Shown: positions 17,240-27,222 of the stretch, one piece after another
Position numbering within the stretch: the first letter of the stretch is position 1
Layout: each line of letters begins with the position of its first letter
DNA from: Bacteroidia bacterium
GTDB taxonomy: Bacteria > Bacteroidota > Bacteroidia > Cytophagales > Cyclobacteriaceae
Length of the DNA stretch: 64,000 bases
Assembly: GCA_030432655.1 (NCBI GenBank)
Contig: JAUILA010000011.1
Location: 1-64,000, forward strand
Direction of reading: 5' to 3'
Notes under the pieces: generated by a model
What the model saw: only the letters and a program-made list of their open reading frames with translations
Told to the model about the DNA's origin: nothing
Database searches by the model: none
Program-made: the position numbers and the translations under genes

Positions 17240-19765
17240 TCAGATACTTTTACCCCGTAAGCGTAATGCATTGGCTATAACGGAAACGGAACTGAAACTC
17301 ATGGCCAGGGCTGCGATCATCGGACTTAACAAAATGCCGAATACAGGGAATAACACCCCGGCGGCAATGGGAATACCAACAGTATTATAAACGAGCGCAA
17401 AGAACAGGTTCTGACGAATATTGCGCATCACCGCCTCACTCAGATTTCGTGCTTTCACAATCCCGTGAAGGTCCCCTTTCACCAGCGTGATCATGGCGCT
17501 TTCAATGGCCACGTCGGTTCCCGTGCCCATGGCGATTCCCACATCACTTTTGGCCAGCGCAGGCGCATCGTTGATGCCGTCCCCTGCCATCGCCACTATT
17601 TTCCCTTTCTCCTGCAGTATCTCAACCTCCTTCAATTTGTCTTCCGGAAGCATATTGGCATGAAAATCAGCCAGGTTTAACTCCTCAGCGACCGCCCGGG
17701 CGGTATTCACATTATCACCTGTGAGCATGACCACCTGGATACCTTTTGCCTGAAGTTCCCGGATCGCTTTGGCGCTTGATTCTTTTATTTTATCACCAAT
17801 TACCACATAACCGACCGCTTGCCCACCTACAGACAAATAGGACACGGTTTTGCCCTGATCCTGATAAGACCTGGCTTCATCACGCATGGAATCGCTCAGG
17901 TTTGCCTGAGCATGTTCCATCATTTTCAGGTTCCCCAGGGCAACCTTATTCTCCCGAATCATTCCTTCCACCCCTTTCCCGGTCACCGCATTGAAGTTGG
18001 TTGACTCCAAACGCTCAACATTCTGCTCATCAGCATATTTTACCGTCGCTTCTGCCAGTGGATGTTCGCTGTTGCGATTGAGTGACGCTATCAACTGAAG
18101 CACCTCCTTTTCGTTGAATGAATCACTGAATGATCCGACTTTCTCAACGGCAGGCTTACCCTCTGTTATTGTCCCTGTCTTATCGACAATCAGCATGGAT
18201 ACCTTATTCATTTTCTCCAGTGCCTCTGCATTCCTTACCAGCACCCCGTTTTGGGCCCCTTTACCTACTCCAACCATAACGGACATCGGCGTAGCGAGGC
18301 CCAGGGCACACGGACAGGCAATGATCAGGACTGCAACGGCATTCACCATAGCATACACATAGGCGGGTTCCGGCCCCCATACAGCCCAGACAGCAAAGGT
18401 GATCAGGGAAATGAGGACTACGATGGGTACAAAATAAGCGGAAACCGTATCCGCCAGTTTCTGGATCGGGGCACGACTCCGGCCGGCTTCGTTCACCATC
18501 TGGATAATGCGGGATAGAAGGGTATCGCTTCCGACTTTTTCCGCTTTCATTAAAAACGTCCGGTTTCCGTTAATAGTACCGCTGCTTACCGGATCATTTA
18601 CTGATTTGCTGACAGGAATGGGTTCGCCTGTGATCATCGATTCATCGATACTGGTATCTCCCTCGGTAATTATTCCATCAACCGGAATCTTCTCACCCGG
18701 TTTCACCCGAAGTACATCATTCAGATTAATGGCATCGATACTAACTTCTTCCTCCCTGCCGTCTATAACCCTGGTGGCTTTATTTGGCGCCAGTTTCAGC
18801 AATTCCTTAACAGCGGAATTGGTTTTGCTGTGGGCCCGCGCCTCGAGCAGCTGTCCTAGAAGAACCAGCGTTAATATGACCGTAGCTGCCTCAAAGTATA
18901 CATGAACTGTTCCGGCTTCGGTTTTGAACTGATCCGGGAACAGGTCCGGAAACAACAATCCAACAATACTGAATAGCCAGGCTACACCGGCCCCGAGCCC
19001 GATCAGGGTAAACATATTCGGACTCATTCTACGGATACTGCTGTAGGCACGCTGAAAGAACATCCACGTGGCATAGAATACAACGGGAATAGAAAGGGCA
19101 AACTGAATCCAGTTCCAGTATTTCAGATCAAGGACTTCGTACAATGGATTGTCTGCCAGCATTTCACTCATGGCAATGAGGAAAATCGGCAAGGTAAATC
19201 CGACCGCTATCCGGAATTTCCTGAGGAGTTTATTGTATGTCTTTTCCTCAGCGGTAAGGTCAGGCTCTTTCGGAACCAGCTCCATGCCGCAGATCGGACA
19301 GGACCCGGGCTCATCTTTCACAATTTCCGGGTGCATCGGACAAGTCCATTGTTCACCGGACGATGACTTCATGCGCTGCTCTTCGACCAGGTCCATCCCG
19401 CAGACCGGACAATCTCCCGGTTCATCATAGGTTTTGTCGCCTTCGCAATGCATTGGACAGTAAAAAACGCCTGACCCTTTTTCCTCAGGTGATTTTTCCC
19501 TGACGGATGGGGCTTGTCCGTGGTCATGCATCTGGTGATCATCATGAACCTCCTTATGTTCCGGCGGATGAATGCTGTAGTGGGTTCCGCTTAATGCCTC
19601 CTGAAACGTTCCGATCGGAATGTGAGAATCCATTTCAATAGTAGCCGTCTGCCGTGCCAGATCAACCGATGCGTTGGTGACCCCTGGTACACCGGACAGC
19701 TTTTCCTGAACATGATTACGGCAACCATTGCAGGACATTCCCGAGATGTGATAAGTGTGTGTCAT
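17240..19765 (-). CDS. copA: Copper-translocating P1B-type ATPase (CopA-like)
   Basis: An 841-residue ATPase exporting Cu(I), or a similar soft metal, across the inner membrane. Domains in order: an HMA with GMSCNGC (Cys12, Cys15); a His-rich linker at 69-84; two heavy-metal-binding repeats with CPMH...CPVCGMDL and CPMHPEI...CPICGMEL at about 103-165; transmembrane helices; a TGE actuator loop at 379-381; the CPC transport motif at 484-486; the phosphorylation site DKTGT at 528-532; and TGDN and GDGINDAP. The doubled metal-binding repeat is common in Bacteroidota copies. It lies 79 bp downstream of an AraC-type regulator on the same strand. Confidence 0.95.
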   Translation of the reverse strand: MTHTYHISGMSCNGCRNHVQEKLSGVPGVTNASVDLARQTATIEMDSHIPIGTFQEALSGTHYSIHPPEHKEVHDDHQMHDHGQAPSVREKSPEEKGSGVFYCPMHCEGDKTYDEPGDCPVCGMDLVEEQRMKSSSGEQWTCPMHPEIVKDEPGSCPICGMELVPKEPDLTAEEKTYNKLLRKFRIAVGFTLPIFLIAMSEMLADNPLYEVLDLKYWNWIQFALSIPVVFYATWMFFQRAYSSIRRMSPNMFTLIGLGAGVAWLFSIVGLLFPDLFPDQFKTEAGTVHVYFEAATVILTLVLLGQLLEARAHSKTNSAVKELLKLAPNKATRVIDGREEEVSIDAINLNDVLRVKPGEKIPVDGIITEGDTSIDESMITGEPIPVSKSVNDPVSSGTINGNRTFLMKAEKVGSDTLLSRIIQMVNEAGRSRAPIQKLADTVSAYFVPIVVLISLITFAVWAVWGPEPAYVYAMVNAVAVLIIACPCALGLATPMSVMVGVGKGAQNGVLVRNAEALEKMNKVSMLIVDKTGTITEGKPAVEKVGSFSDSFNEKEVLQLIASLNRNSEHPLAEATVKYADEQNVERLESTNFNAVTGKGVEGMIRENKVALGNLKMMEHAQANLSDSMRDEARSYQDQGKTVSYLSVGGQAVGYVVIGDKIKESSAKAIRELQAKGIQVVMLTGDNVNTARAVAEELNLADFHANMLPEDKLKEVEILQEKGKIVAMAGDGINDAPALAKSDVGIAMGTGTDVAIESAMITLVKGDLHGIVKARNLSEAVMRNIRQNLFFALVYNTVGIPIAAGVLFPVFGILLSPMIAALAMSFSSVSVIANALRLRGKSI

Positions 19766-19811
19766 TTTCCTGAAGTTTATATGACAAAGATGGCAAACAG
19801 ACCTTTAGGGG

Positions 19812-19850
19812 TTGTTACACAATTTCCTATAGAATTTGTAAGATTTACAA
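19812..19850. promoter_or_regulatory. Paired palindromes upstream of copA
   Basis: TTGT-TAC-ACAA at 19812-19822 and TTGTAA-GAT-TTACAA at 19836-19850 are two related inverted repeats, 47-85 bp before the copA start. The second overlaps the regulator's stop codon. Position and shared TTGT/ACAA arms suggest an operator for copA, but no bound protein is shown. Confidence 0.4.
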
Positions 19851-20405
19851 TTCATCAATTGATTTCCTGGGAAGCGGACGGCGCTCTTTGAAATAACTTG
19901 GGGTAAGTCCGGTAACCTTTTTGAACTGGTTACTCAGATAGGCGACGGAAGAATAATTCAATTGATGAGCGATCTCACTAAGCGTAAGCTCATCATATAC
20001 GAGTAGCTCCTTCACTTTTTCGATTTTCTGGAGAATGTAATACTTCTCTATCGTGATTCCTTCCACCTCGGAGAATAATTGACTGAGTGCCCCATAATCC
20101 TGGTGCAGTTCGCGCCCCAGGTATTCAGACAGCGTAATGTCAAGGTGATTATGCTTATTTTGAATGACATCTGTGATCAGGTTTTTTATTCGTTCAATCG
20201 TCCGCGTTTTCCTGTTATCCAGCAATTCAAAACCCAATTCCTCCAGCGCATCAACCAGCCGGCCTTTCATTTCCGATATATCTGTCTCCTGAATTTCAAC
20301 CAGGCCCAACTCCACGTTTAACGGCGTCAGCCCCAGAGATTGCAGGGTAGACTTAACCACCATTTTGCAGCGGTTACAGACCATATTCTTAATGTAAAGG
20401 ATCAT
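19845..20405 (-). CDS. AraC-family regulator with N-terminal metal-binding-like head
   Basis: A 186-residue protein. Residues 1-75 start MILYIKNMVCNRCKMVVKSTLQSLGL and have the length and CxxC (Cys10, Cys13) of a small HMA-like fold. Residues 90-180 are an AraC helix-turn-helix pair: LSEIAHQLNYSSVAYLSNQFKKVTGLTPSYFKERR. The order AraC then copA on one strand suggests the head senses copper or another metal and controls the ATPase. This role is an inference from context. Confidence 0.8.
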   Translation of the reverse strand: MILYIKNMVCNRCKMVVKSTLQSLGLTPLNVELGLVEIQETDISEMKGRLVDALEELGFELLDNRKTRTIERIKNLITDVIQNKHNHLDITLSEYLGRELHQDYGALSQLFSEVEGITIEKYYILQKIEKVKELLVYDELTLSEIAHQLNYSSVAYLSNQFKKVTGLTPSYFKERRPLPRKSIDEL

Positions 20406-20475
20406 TTCTTTTGATTATATTAAAGCCTGGGTCAAATTACATAAAATACTCACCTTCCTGAAAGAATAACACGTT

Positions 20476-21285
20476 ATGAAAGGAAAATGGTTTACGGTAG
20501 TGCTGCTCTTGTTTTTAATTACTGCTGTTACACTGCTTGGGATGGAAGCTTCTCCATTTCAGGAAGAGGAAAAGTGGACGACCATCTTTAACGGGAAAGA
20601 CCTGACCGGATGGACCGTTAAAATAACCGGTTGTGAACAGGGTGACAATTACCTCAACACATTCAGGGTACGTGATGGGAAGCTGGTAGTTGCCTATGAT
20701 GAATACGAACAGTTTGATGACCGCTTCGGACACATTTTCTACGGGGAAAAACTATCCCACTTTAAACTCCGTCTCGATTACCGGTTTACCGGAAGTCAGA
20801 CTCCCGGCGCACCTGAATGGGCTTATCGGAACAGTGGTATTAAGTTTCATTCCCAACCGCCCGAAGCGATTCCCAAAGATCAGACTTTGCTGATGGCGAT
20901 CGAAGCACAGTTACTGGGGGGCAACGGGACAGATGATCGTCCGACCGGCAATGTCTGTACAGCCGGGACCCACATTGAAATGAACGGACAGCTGGAAACA
21001 CAGCATTGTATCAATTCATCCTCGCCCACGTTTCACGGGGATGAGTGGGTATCAGTTGAAATTGAAGTCCATGGCAATGAGCAGGTAATCCACCGGATAA
21101 ATGGTGAGGAAGTCCTCCGGTACAGCAAACCACAGCTTGATGACACTGATCCGTTTGCCCGCCAGCTCATGGAACAAGGTATTCCGCGGATGCTCAGCGA
21201 AGGATATATCGCATTGCAGGCCGAAAGTCATCCGGTCGAATTCAGGAATATTCAGTTAATGAAATTAACAGCCAGGAAGGAATAG
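20476..21285 (+). CDS. DUF1080 domain protein, paralogue of 4823-5620
   Basis: A 269-residue exported protein with an N-terminal hydrophobic segment. The DUF1080 core begins WTTIFNGKDLTGWTVKITG and includes HFKLRLDYRFTG, YRNSGIKFHS, MAIEAQLLGGNG, VCTAGTHIEMNG and GYIALQAESHPVEFRNIQL. It aligns along its length with the protein at 4823-5620, including the unusual insert GDN..TF.V.DG..VVAYDEYEQFD..FGHIF. Glycoside or keto-sugar hydrolysis is likely for the family, with substrate unknown. Confidence 0.85.
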   Translation: MKGKWFTVVLLLFLITAVTLLGMEASPFQEEEKWTTIFNGKDLTGWTVKITGCEQGDNYLNTFRVRDGKLVVAYDEYEQFDDRFGHIFYGEKLSHFKLRLDYRFTGSQTPGAPEWAYRNSGIKFHSQPPEAIPKDQTLLMAIEAQLLGGNGTDDRPTGNVCTAGTHIEMNGQLETQHCINSSSPTFHGDEWVSVEIEVHGNEQVIHRINGEEVLRYSKPQLDDTDPFARQLMEQGIPRMLSEGYIALQAESHPVEFRNIQLMKLTARKE

Positions 21286-21331
21286 TGATTCAAACGATGC
21301 ATGGCAGCTGGCATTTAATACAGGGTCAGCT

Positions 21332-22765
21332 TTATGGAGAATCAGATTCAGAATAATTCAACAGCGCTTCCTGAATCAGCTTTTCAACCCCTGAACTGGC
21401 ACGGGGAGCATTATTCATGACAATTTTTCCATCCGCCCCTACCAGAACGCTATGAGGCAGAGCCCCGATCCCGTACTGTTCCCTCAGTTTGGCGGACCAG
21501 GACTCGTTGGCAAAAAGGTTGGTCATGGAAAGGTCGTACTTATCCACATATTTTTTCCAGGTATCCCGCTCCGATTCCAGGCAAACATTTATAATTTCCA
21601 CCTGGTCATGACTGAATTTATCCACCAGCCCGTTCTCTTCCGGAAACTCTTCAATACAGGGTTTACACCAGGTAGCCCAGAAATTTATTAAAGTAACCTT
21701 CCCCCGGAAATCAACGGCTTCGGAAAATCCTCCATTGGTCGATTCCAGGTAGAAATAAGGCATCCTGGTTCCGGATGTAAGCTGATTTTCTTTATCCGCC
21801 CGAAGCAGCATGGACCTTAAGGTATCGTTATCAATAAGTCCAAGCGATTCTCCCTGAAATAGCAGCGGATGACTGTCAATCCGCTTGCTGAACGAATGAG
21901 AAAGGTATATATCTTTGACCGGTCCTCTGAGCATATCCACCGCCAGGGAATCGAAGTACCTGAACCGATGCGACCATTCTGGGGAAGAAGACGGTTTTTC
22001 ATACAAAACATCCCGCTCCCCGAAGGCGTGCACGTAATCTGTTAAAAATTGCAGGTATTTTATGTCACCAAGCATTTCCGGGGCATGTATAAAATCATTT
22101 TCGGATAATAACCATAGGTAGGCGGGTGACAGCCGGTCCGACATCCCCATTAGTGAATTCCGGTAAAATATACTGTTTAGTTTAAACCCTTCATTCAAAT
22201 AGAAGGACCGTTTTTCTTCGAACAAACGGTACCATCCCGGAAGTTCACCCGGATAAGACTCCAGGAATTGTACGCCAGCCTGGTATACTGAATCATTGAG
22301 AGCAAATATTTCGCGGGTGTCAGCGGCCATCTGCGTCACCTGTGCCCTGTATTGCGTTGTTTTGCCCGGGCCGCCCCTAAACTGATCCCTTGCGTATAAA
22401 TATTCATTGATCCGTGCCATCGGCCCGTGGAATTCAAAGCGGCCGGGGAAAACGACCAGGGTATCTGTGACTCCAGGTTCCGTGAAGACAGACAGGCCGT
22501 CGTCTTCTACGAACATCCTGTATTCAAGCCTTCCCGGAACAGGGATTGTAATCATGCCACTCGACCCTCCCGGAATTGTAACGCTCTTTTCAATTCCTGA
22601 AAACGGGAAAACCATCCAGTAATCCGATTTCACAATCACCTCCGATTCTCCCCGGTTTATTACAATCAGGCTGGCTGATCCGTCAGTATTGTAAGCATCC
22701 TTATGGAGACCTGCCGTGGTGGAAATGAAAATAAAAATCCGGAAAAGAGTAATTAAATAGCTCAT
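21332..22765 (-). CDS. TlpA-like thioredoxin-domain protein
   Basis: A 477-residue exported protein. The last 140 residues form a TlpA/ResA thioredoxin domain: AVDFRGKVTLINFWATWCKPCIEEFPEENGLVDKF with the CxxC active site, then IGALPHSVLVGADGKIV with the cis-Pro. The first 330 residues are a beta-rich and helical region of the kind found in Bacteroidota TlpA proteins with DUF4369-like heads. It probably reduces or isomerises disulfides in the periplasm. It is divergent from the MATE gene, and inverted repeats lie between them. Confidence 0.8.
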   Translation of the reverse strand: MSYLITLFRIFIFISTTAGLHKDAYNTDGSASLIVINRGESEVIVKSDYWMVFPFSGIEKSVTIPGGSSGMITIPVPGRLEYRMFVEDDGLSVFTEPGVTDTLVVFPGRFEFHGPMARINEYLYARDQFRGGPGKTTQYRAQVTQMAADTREIFALNDSVYQAGVQFLESYPGELPGWYRLFEEKRSFYLNEGFKLNSIFYRNSLMGMSDRLSPAYLWLLSENDFIHAPEMLGDIKYLQFLTDYVHAFGERDVLYEKPSSSPEWSHRFRYFDSLAVDMLRGPVKDIYLSHSFSKRIDSHPLLFQGESLGLIDNDTLRSMLLRADKENQLTSGTRMPYFYLESTNGGFSEAVDFRGKVTLINFWATWCKPCIEEFPEENGLVDKFSHDQVEIINVCLESERDTWKKYVDKYDLSMTNLFANESWSAKLREQYGIGALPHSVLVGADGKIVMNNAPRASSGVEKLIQEALLNYSESDSP

Positions 22766-22801
22766 GATTGATCAAAGAAAAAGGAAAATAGTGATCCATT
22801 C

Positions 22802-22836
22802 AACTAAAAACTTAGTTAATTTTATCCAGCTAACTA
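22802..22836. promoter_or_regulatory. Clustered inverted half-sites between divergent genes
   Basis: AACTAA at 22802-22807 and TTAGTT at 22812-22817 are reverse complements around AAAC. A further TAACTA at 22831-22836 matches TAGTTA at 22813-22818 in inverted order. They lie in the 128-bp spacer between the TlpA-like and MATE genes and could bind a dimeric regulator. Confidence 0.3.
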
Positions 22837-22893
22837 TTTCAGTCAACTCCGGCGCTCGTTACTATATTTTTTCAGTAGCTTTAATCGTAAGCT

Positions 22894-24276
22894 TTGACCA
22901 GTAAAAACACAGGTACGGAAGGCAGCATTCTCCAGTCATTATTAAAATTGACCTGGCCGATTGTCATGGCCAATATTCTGCAAACTGCCTACCAGCTGAT
23001 TGACACATTCTGGCTTGGAAGAATTGGCGCAGGGGCTGTCGCCGCCGTCAGCCTGAGTTTTCCGATCCTCTTCCTGGTGCTTTCTTTAGGTGCGGGGCTG
23101 ACCCTAGCGGGAACCGTCCTGGTGGCGCAGCATAAGGGTGCCAAAGACAGGAGTATGGTTGATTTTACTGCTTCTCAAACTGTCATCGTGGTATTCGTGG
23201 TGTCCATCCTGCTTTCACTAATCGGTTTTTTTGCCGCCGAACCATTGATGAGGCTGATCGGGGCTACCCCGGAGATCCTGCGTGATTCGGTTATCTATTT
23301 CAGGGTGTCATCACTTGGGTTCGTCTTCTTGTTCCTGTTCTTTGTTTTTCAATCACTAATGCGCGGCATTGGCAATGTTAAATTACCCATGTACGTTGTT
23401 CTCGTCACGGTTTTACTCAACCTTGTCCTCGACCCGCTGTTCATTTTCGGCTTCGGACCTGTGCCGGGCAGCGGAGTAGCGGGAGCGGCAATCGCCAGCA
23501 TCATTACCCAGGGAATTTCGGCGGTAATCGGACTGATGGTGCTGTTTCGCGGGAGAATGGGCATCAGGATCCGGCTGCAGCAAATGAACTGGCACCTTCC
23601 CACAGTGAAACAGTTATTCGGCCTCGGAATTCCATCCGGACTGGAGCAGTCTACCAGGGCCACAGCCATGGTTGTCATGGTGATGCTGGTTACCGGATTT
23701 GGGACCAATGCAGTGGCGGCCTACGGGATCGGTTCGCGAATCCTGAGCCTGGTAATTGTGCCGGCGCTCGGACTGGCCATAGCCACGACTACGCTGGTCG
23801 GTCAGAATGTTGGAGCCAATAAGATCAAGCGGGCGAAAAAAATCGGGGATATGAGTGTACGGATTGCTTTTTTCGGACTGACAGGCATTGGTTTACTTCT
23901 TTTTCTTGTTGCCAGGCCACTGACCGCTTTTTTTGTGCCAGGGGATGAACGTGTGATCGAAGACGGAACCGAATTTATACGGATCATGGCATTAAGCTTT
24001 GGATTATTAGGTACACAACAAGTGCTGAACGGTGTTTTCAATGGAGCAGGTTTCACCAAAGCGTCCATGCTTATCTCCATATTCAGCCTATGGGTAGTAA
24101 GGTTTCCAATAGCTTTTATCCTTTCCAGCAAAACATCGATGGGCGTATTGGGAGTCTGGTGGGCCTACCCTGTCTCCTATGTAATTGCCACCGGCGTGGC
24201 ATTCACGTATTACAAGATGGGATACTGGAAAGTCAGAACTGTGCTCAAACGATGGAAAGAATCCCGTGTTGATTGA
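22894..24276 (+). CDS. MATE-family multidrug/cation efflux protein
   Basis: A 460-residue protein with about 12 transmembrane helices, the normal MATE length. It has the N-terminal TWPIVMANILQTAYQLIDTFWLGRIGAGAVAAVSLSFPI helix pair and the duplicated half beginning GIPSGLEQSTRATAMVVMV. It exchanges Na+ or H+ for drugs or metabolites. The start is a TTG at 22894; no upstream ATG is in frame, and the next ATG would cut into the first helix. Confidence 0.9.
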   Translation: MTSKNTGTEGSILQSLLKLTWPIVMANILQTAYQLIDTFWLGRIGAGAVAAVSLSFPILFLVLSLGAGLTLAGTVLVAQHKGAKDRSMVDFTASQTVIVVFVVSILLSLIGFFAAEPLMRLIGATPEILRDSVIYFRVSSLGFVFLFLFFVFQSLMRGIGNVKLPMYVVLVTVLLNLVLDPLFIFGFGPVPGSGVAGAAIASIITQGISAVIGLMVLFRGRMGIRIRLQQMNWHLPTVKQLFGLGIPSGLEQSTRATAMVVMVMLVTGFGTNAVAAYGIGSRILSLVIVPALGLAIATTTLVGQNVGANKIKRAKKIGDMSVRIAFFGLTGIGLLLFLVARPLTAFFVPGDERVIEDGTEFIRIMALSFGLLGTQQVLNGVFNGAGFTKASMLISIFSLWVVRFPIAFILSSKTSMGVLGVWWAYPVSYVIATGVAFTYYKMGYWKVRTVLKRWKESRVD

Positions 24277-24286
24277 TAATTATTGG

Positions 24287-24964
24287 TTATTTCATCAATT
24301 CCGTCAGATCCACCTTCTCATTCGGCCCAATATATTTGAAAACCCTGCCTTCCGGGTCAATGATAACTGTCGTAGGGGATATTGTGATTGAATAACGCTC
24401 TTGAAAATTCGATGCATCGGAGACCAAAGAAAACTTTCCATTGGATCCGTCCTGAAACTCATCACGAACGTTTTTGAAGTTATCTGCATAAACGAGGATA
24501 GCATGAACCGGGGTATCCTTCATTTGGTCTAACTGTAAACTTAAATCAGCGATGGGCTCCTTTTTTGTCATCCGGGCAAATACCTCGAACCTGACCATAA
24601 TCCATTCTCCAAGCAATTTTTCACTGTCAATTTTCCTGCCGTCCACTGTCCTGAAAACAAAGGGCGGAAACACTTCGCCCACTTTGGTCATATTCTCTGG
24701 ATTTCTTGTAGAATGCCGCCCTGTTATAATGCTGTCAGGATGGAAATAAAGCCGGTTAACTTCGCCGTATTTATCAAACTCCTTTTCAAAGACCATTCCC
24801 GGATTTGCTTCAATCAGCTCCTGTATTTCCCGCTGGTTCAGTTTCTCTCCCGTCTTTTTATTGTAGACATTTTCAACCCGCATGGATCGCTGAATCTGGG
24901 AGGAAGCATTCAGTGAAATCAGCAGGCAAACGGCAAGAATGGAAAACAGGATACGATCAGGCAT
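24287..24964 (-). CDS. Exported redoxin-like protein lacking a CxxC
   Basis: A 225-residue protein from 24964 (MPDRILFSILAVCLLISLNASSQ, a clean signal peptide). An ATG at 24991 adds nine residues before it. The second half has thioredoxin/AhpC-TSA layout: VGEVFPPFVFRTVDGRKIDSEKLLGEWIMVRFEVFARM, FSLVSDASNFQERYSITISPTTVIIDPEGRVFKYIG. Where the catalytic CxxC is expected there is no cysteine, so it is probably not a redox enzyme. It ends 10 bp from the MATE stop, convergent. Confidence 0.65.
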   Translation of the reverse strand: MPDRILFSILAVCLLISLNASSQIQRSMRVENVYNKKTGEKLNQREIQELIEANPGMVFEKEFDKYGEVNRLYFHPDSIITGRHSTRNPENMTKVGEVFPPFVFRTVDGRKIDSEKLLGEWIMVRFEVFARMTKKEPIADLSLQLDQMKDTPVHAILVYADNFKNVRDEFQDGSNGKFSLVSDASNFQERYSITISPTTVIIDPEGRVFKYIGPNEKVDLTELMK

Positions 24965-25136
24965 ACGACGGACATTTACGGGATATATCAATATTACTAA
25001 AACTATTTATTAAAAGACAAGATAGTGAACATCACATTGTCTCCTGGTTTGGATTATCGGACTAATTTTAAACTCCGTTTTAAAACATGCAGAATACATG
25101 TTAATTTAAGCAGCTGAGTTAAAAAACAAGCATTGG

Positions 25137-26120
25137 ATGAATTACAGGAAATTTAAAGGAGAAAATATAGCAGAAGTCGGACTGGGTACCTGGCAGTTGG
25201 GTAGTGCGGACTGGGGAAATGTCGATCACGAAAAAGCCCTGGAAATCCTGGAAACCTATGTAGCAGCCGGGGGTAATTTTATTGATACAGCGGATGTCTA
25301 TGGGATGGGCGTCAGTGAACAGGTCATTGGAGAATTTACTTCGTCTGCCAGTACGCCTCTATACGTTGCCACCAAGCTGGGTCGTCGACACGATGCCCCA
25401 AACGGCTGGCCACAGAATTTTACGTATGATGCCATGCGCCAACAGGTGGAAGATTCCTTGAAAAATCTGCAGACTGATCAGCTGTTCCTGGAACAGTTGC
25501 ACTGTATTCCGACGGAAGAGCTGAAAAAGGGGGACGTATTTGATCATTTACGCAGACTAAAGGAGGAAGGGCTGATCCGTCATTTTGGGGTAAGTGTGGA
25601 AACAGCTGAAGAAGCGGCTATTTGCCTTACACATCCGGATGTGGCGTCGCTTCAAATTATTTTCAACCTGTTCCGCCAGCACCTGGCTGATGAATTCTTT
25701 GGCCAGGCGATGGAACAGGATGTAGCACTTATTGCCCGGGTGCCCCTTGCCAGTGGTCTCCTTACCGGGAAGTTTACACACGCCACGACCTTCGCGGAGA
25801 ATGACCACCGGCGGTTTAATGCCAACGGGGAAATGTTCAATGTGGGAGAAACATTTTCGGGAATCCAATTTGACGAAGGAATTGATCTGGCAGAGGAAAT
25901 CAGGGAAATACTTCCCGGGGAAAACCTGGCGCAACAGGCCATTCGCTGGATACTCGATCACCCGGCCATTACGACCGTGATTCCCGGAGCCAGCCGGACT
26001 GAACAGGTCAGAAACAACGTTGCAGTATCGCAGCTGGATTCCCTGGATGAAAGCACACATCATCGGCTTCGTGATCTGTACGATAAGAAAATTAAGCCGC
26101 TGATCCGTGGCGATTATTAA
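25137..26120 (+). CDS. Aldo/keto reductase
   Basis: A 327-residue NADPH-dependent oxidoreductase with the (beta/alpha)8 fold. The catalytic tetrad is visible: Asp and Tyr in FIDTADVYGMG, Lys in VATKLG, His in FLEQLHCI. The C-terminal ITTVIPGASRTEQVRNNVAV is the phosphate-binding region. It resembles the general aldo/keto reductases of the AKR11-13 type. The substrate is unknown. A methyltransferase follows 34 bp later on the same strand. Confidence 0.92.
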   Translation: MNYRKFKGENIAEVGLGTWQLGSADWGNVDHEKALEILETYVAAGGNFIDTADVYGMGVSEQVIGEFTSSASTPLYVATKLGRRHDAPNGWPQNFTYDAMRQQVEDSLKNLQTDQLFLEQLHCIPTEELKKGDVFDHLRRLKEEGLIRHFGVSVETAEEAAICLTHPDVASLQIIFNLFRQHLADEFFGQAMEQDVALIARVPLASGLLTGKFTHATTFAENDHRRFNANGEMFNVGETFSGIQFDEGIDLAEEIREILPGENLAQQAIRWILDHPAITTVIPGASRTEQVRNNVAVSQLDSLDESTHHRLRDLYDKKIKPLIRGDY

Positions 26121-26154
26121 GTTGGTTCGTATCATTTAGTAATGAGATAATTTT

Positions 26155-26727
26155 ATGATCATGCCTGAACTACCGCCACGATACACCTGGCTGGAAAATA
26201 AATGTGCAGAAACAGGATTCACCATGCCGTCTGACCGGCTGATCGGATCCCTGCTTAAAACGCTCATAGCCTCCAGACCGGACAGTAATCTGCTGGAATT
26301 GGGAACAGGCATGAGTTTATCGCTGGCCTGGATGATTTCCGGGATGGATAAATACTCGCGGATAACCAGTATAGACAATTACCCAATGCTTATTGATATC
26401 GCAAAAAGCTGTTTCGGAAAGGATAAACGGGTGACATTATTGTGTACGGATGGCGGGGACTGGATACAAAATTACTCTGGCGGATTATTTGATCTGATAT
26501 TTGCAGATACCTGGCCCGGAAAATATTCGCATCTTGAAGAAACACTCGCGCTGGTAAAGCCCGGTGGTTTTTATGTAGTGGATGATATGAACCCACGGGA
26601 TGACTGGCCTGAAGTACATCATGCTAAGGCAAAAAAACTAACTGATTATCTAAGAACAAGAGATGATTTTACATTCACAGAGTTAAACTGGTCTACAGGT
26701 ATTATATTGTGCACCAGAGTAACCTGA
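26155..26727 (+). CDS. Class I SAM-dependent O-methyltransferase
   Basis: A 190-residue protein with the Rossmann methyltransferase motifs LLELGTGMSLSLAWM (motif I), ITSIDNYPMLIDIAKSCF (motif II), FDLIFADTWPGKYSH (motif IV) and LVKPGGFYVVDDMNP (motif V/VI). Size and motif order fit the COMT/caffeoyl-CoA-type O-methyltransferases. The acceptor is unknown. An ATG at 26161 (MPELPP) is an equally possible start. Confidence 0.82.
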   Translation: MIMPELPPRYTWLENKCAETGFTMPSDRLIGSLLKTLIASRPDSNLLELGTGMSLSLAWMISGMDKYSRITSIDNYPMLIDIAKSCFGKDKRVTLLCTDGGDWIQNYSGGLFDLIFADTWPGKYSHLEETLALVKPGGFYVVDDMNPRDDWPEVHHAKAKKLTDYLRTRDDFTFTELNWSTGIILCTRVT

Positions 26728-26796
26728 AACACGAATCAGGTTTCGGTATAGCGTACACCAAACCGAAAGCCTCTTAACCAAACTACCGGAATTCCA

Positions 26797-27147
26797 ATGA
26801 AAAAATGGATCCTGACTTTGGCGATTATTCTCCTGATCATTCTGAGCAATTATTATTCAGGAATCATCAACCTTTTCACAGAGGGAATCGGTCGTGCTTA
26901 TCCATTTTCTAATACCACAGGGACTTTTCAATACTCTATAGTGCCTTCAAAGGGAGGATCTGCTGAACAACTGGAGCGTGGTTTTGAGAAGTACCTGGAG
27001 GAACATCCGCATTCCGATACCACTCTTACCAGGAATTTCAGCAAAAATCCGTTGAAATTCTGGAACTGGTATAGGTATAGTGTTCATCCGCTTTACAAGT
27101 ACCCCTATCATAAACCACCTGAAAATCGAAAAGAAGCCATGCATTAG
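26797..27147 (+). CDS. Small membrane-anchored hypothetical protein
   Basis: A 116-residue protein with a hydrophobic segment over residues 4-24 and no recognised domain. The rest is hydrophilic and aromatic-rich, with KNPLKFWNWYRYSVHPLYKYPYHKPP near the end. It could be a periplasmic protein with an uncleaved anchor. I do not recognise the family. Confidence 0.55.
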   Translation: MKKWILTLAIILLIILSNYYSGIINLFTEGIGRAYPFSNTTGTFQYSIVPSKGGSAEQLERGFEKYLEEHPHSDTTLTRNFSKNPLKFWNWYRYSVHPLYKYPYHKPPENRKEAMH

Positions 27148-27188
27148 TTCAAAAGAATTGCCGTCATCAAAAAAACTGATAAAAATCA

Positions 27189-27207
27189 TTTAGAATTATT
27201 CTAAATA
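27189..27207. promoter_or_regulatory. Perfect 19-bp palindrome, iron-type operator candidate
   Basis: ATTTAGAATTATTCTAAAT has two exact 9-bp arms around a central T at 27198. Its core TTTAGAA-N3-TTCTAAA matches the iron-control element consensus known for the Fur-family regulator Irr in alphaproteobacteria, and its 9-1-9 form is Fur-box-like. It lies 60 bp before the 59-aa gene that heads the ferritin cluster and 15 bp before a TAnnTTTG promoter element. Control by iron is an inference. Confidence 0.6.
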
Positions 27208-27222
27208 GTCAACTTCCTTCTT

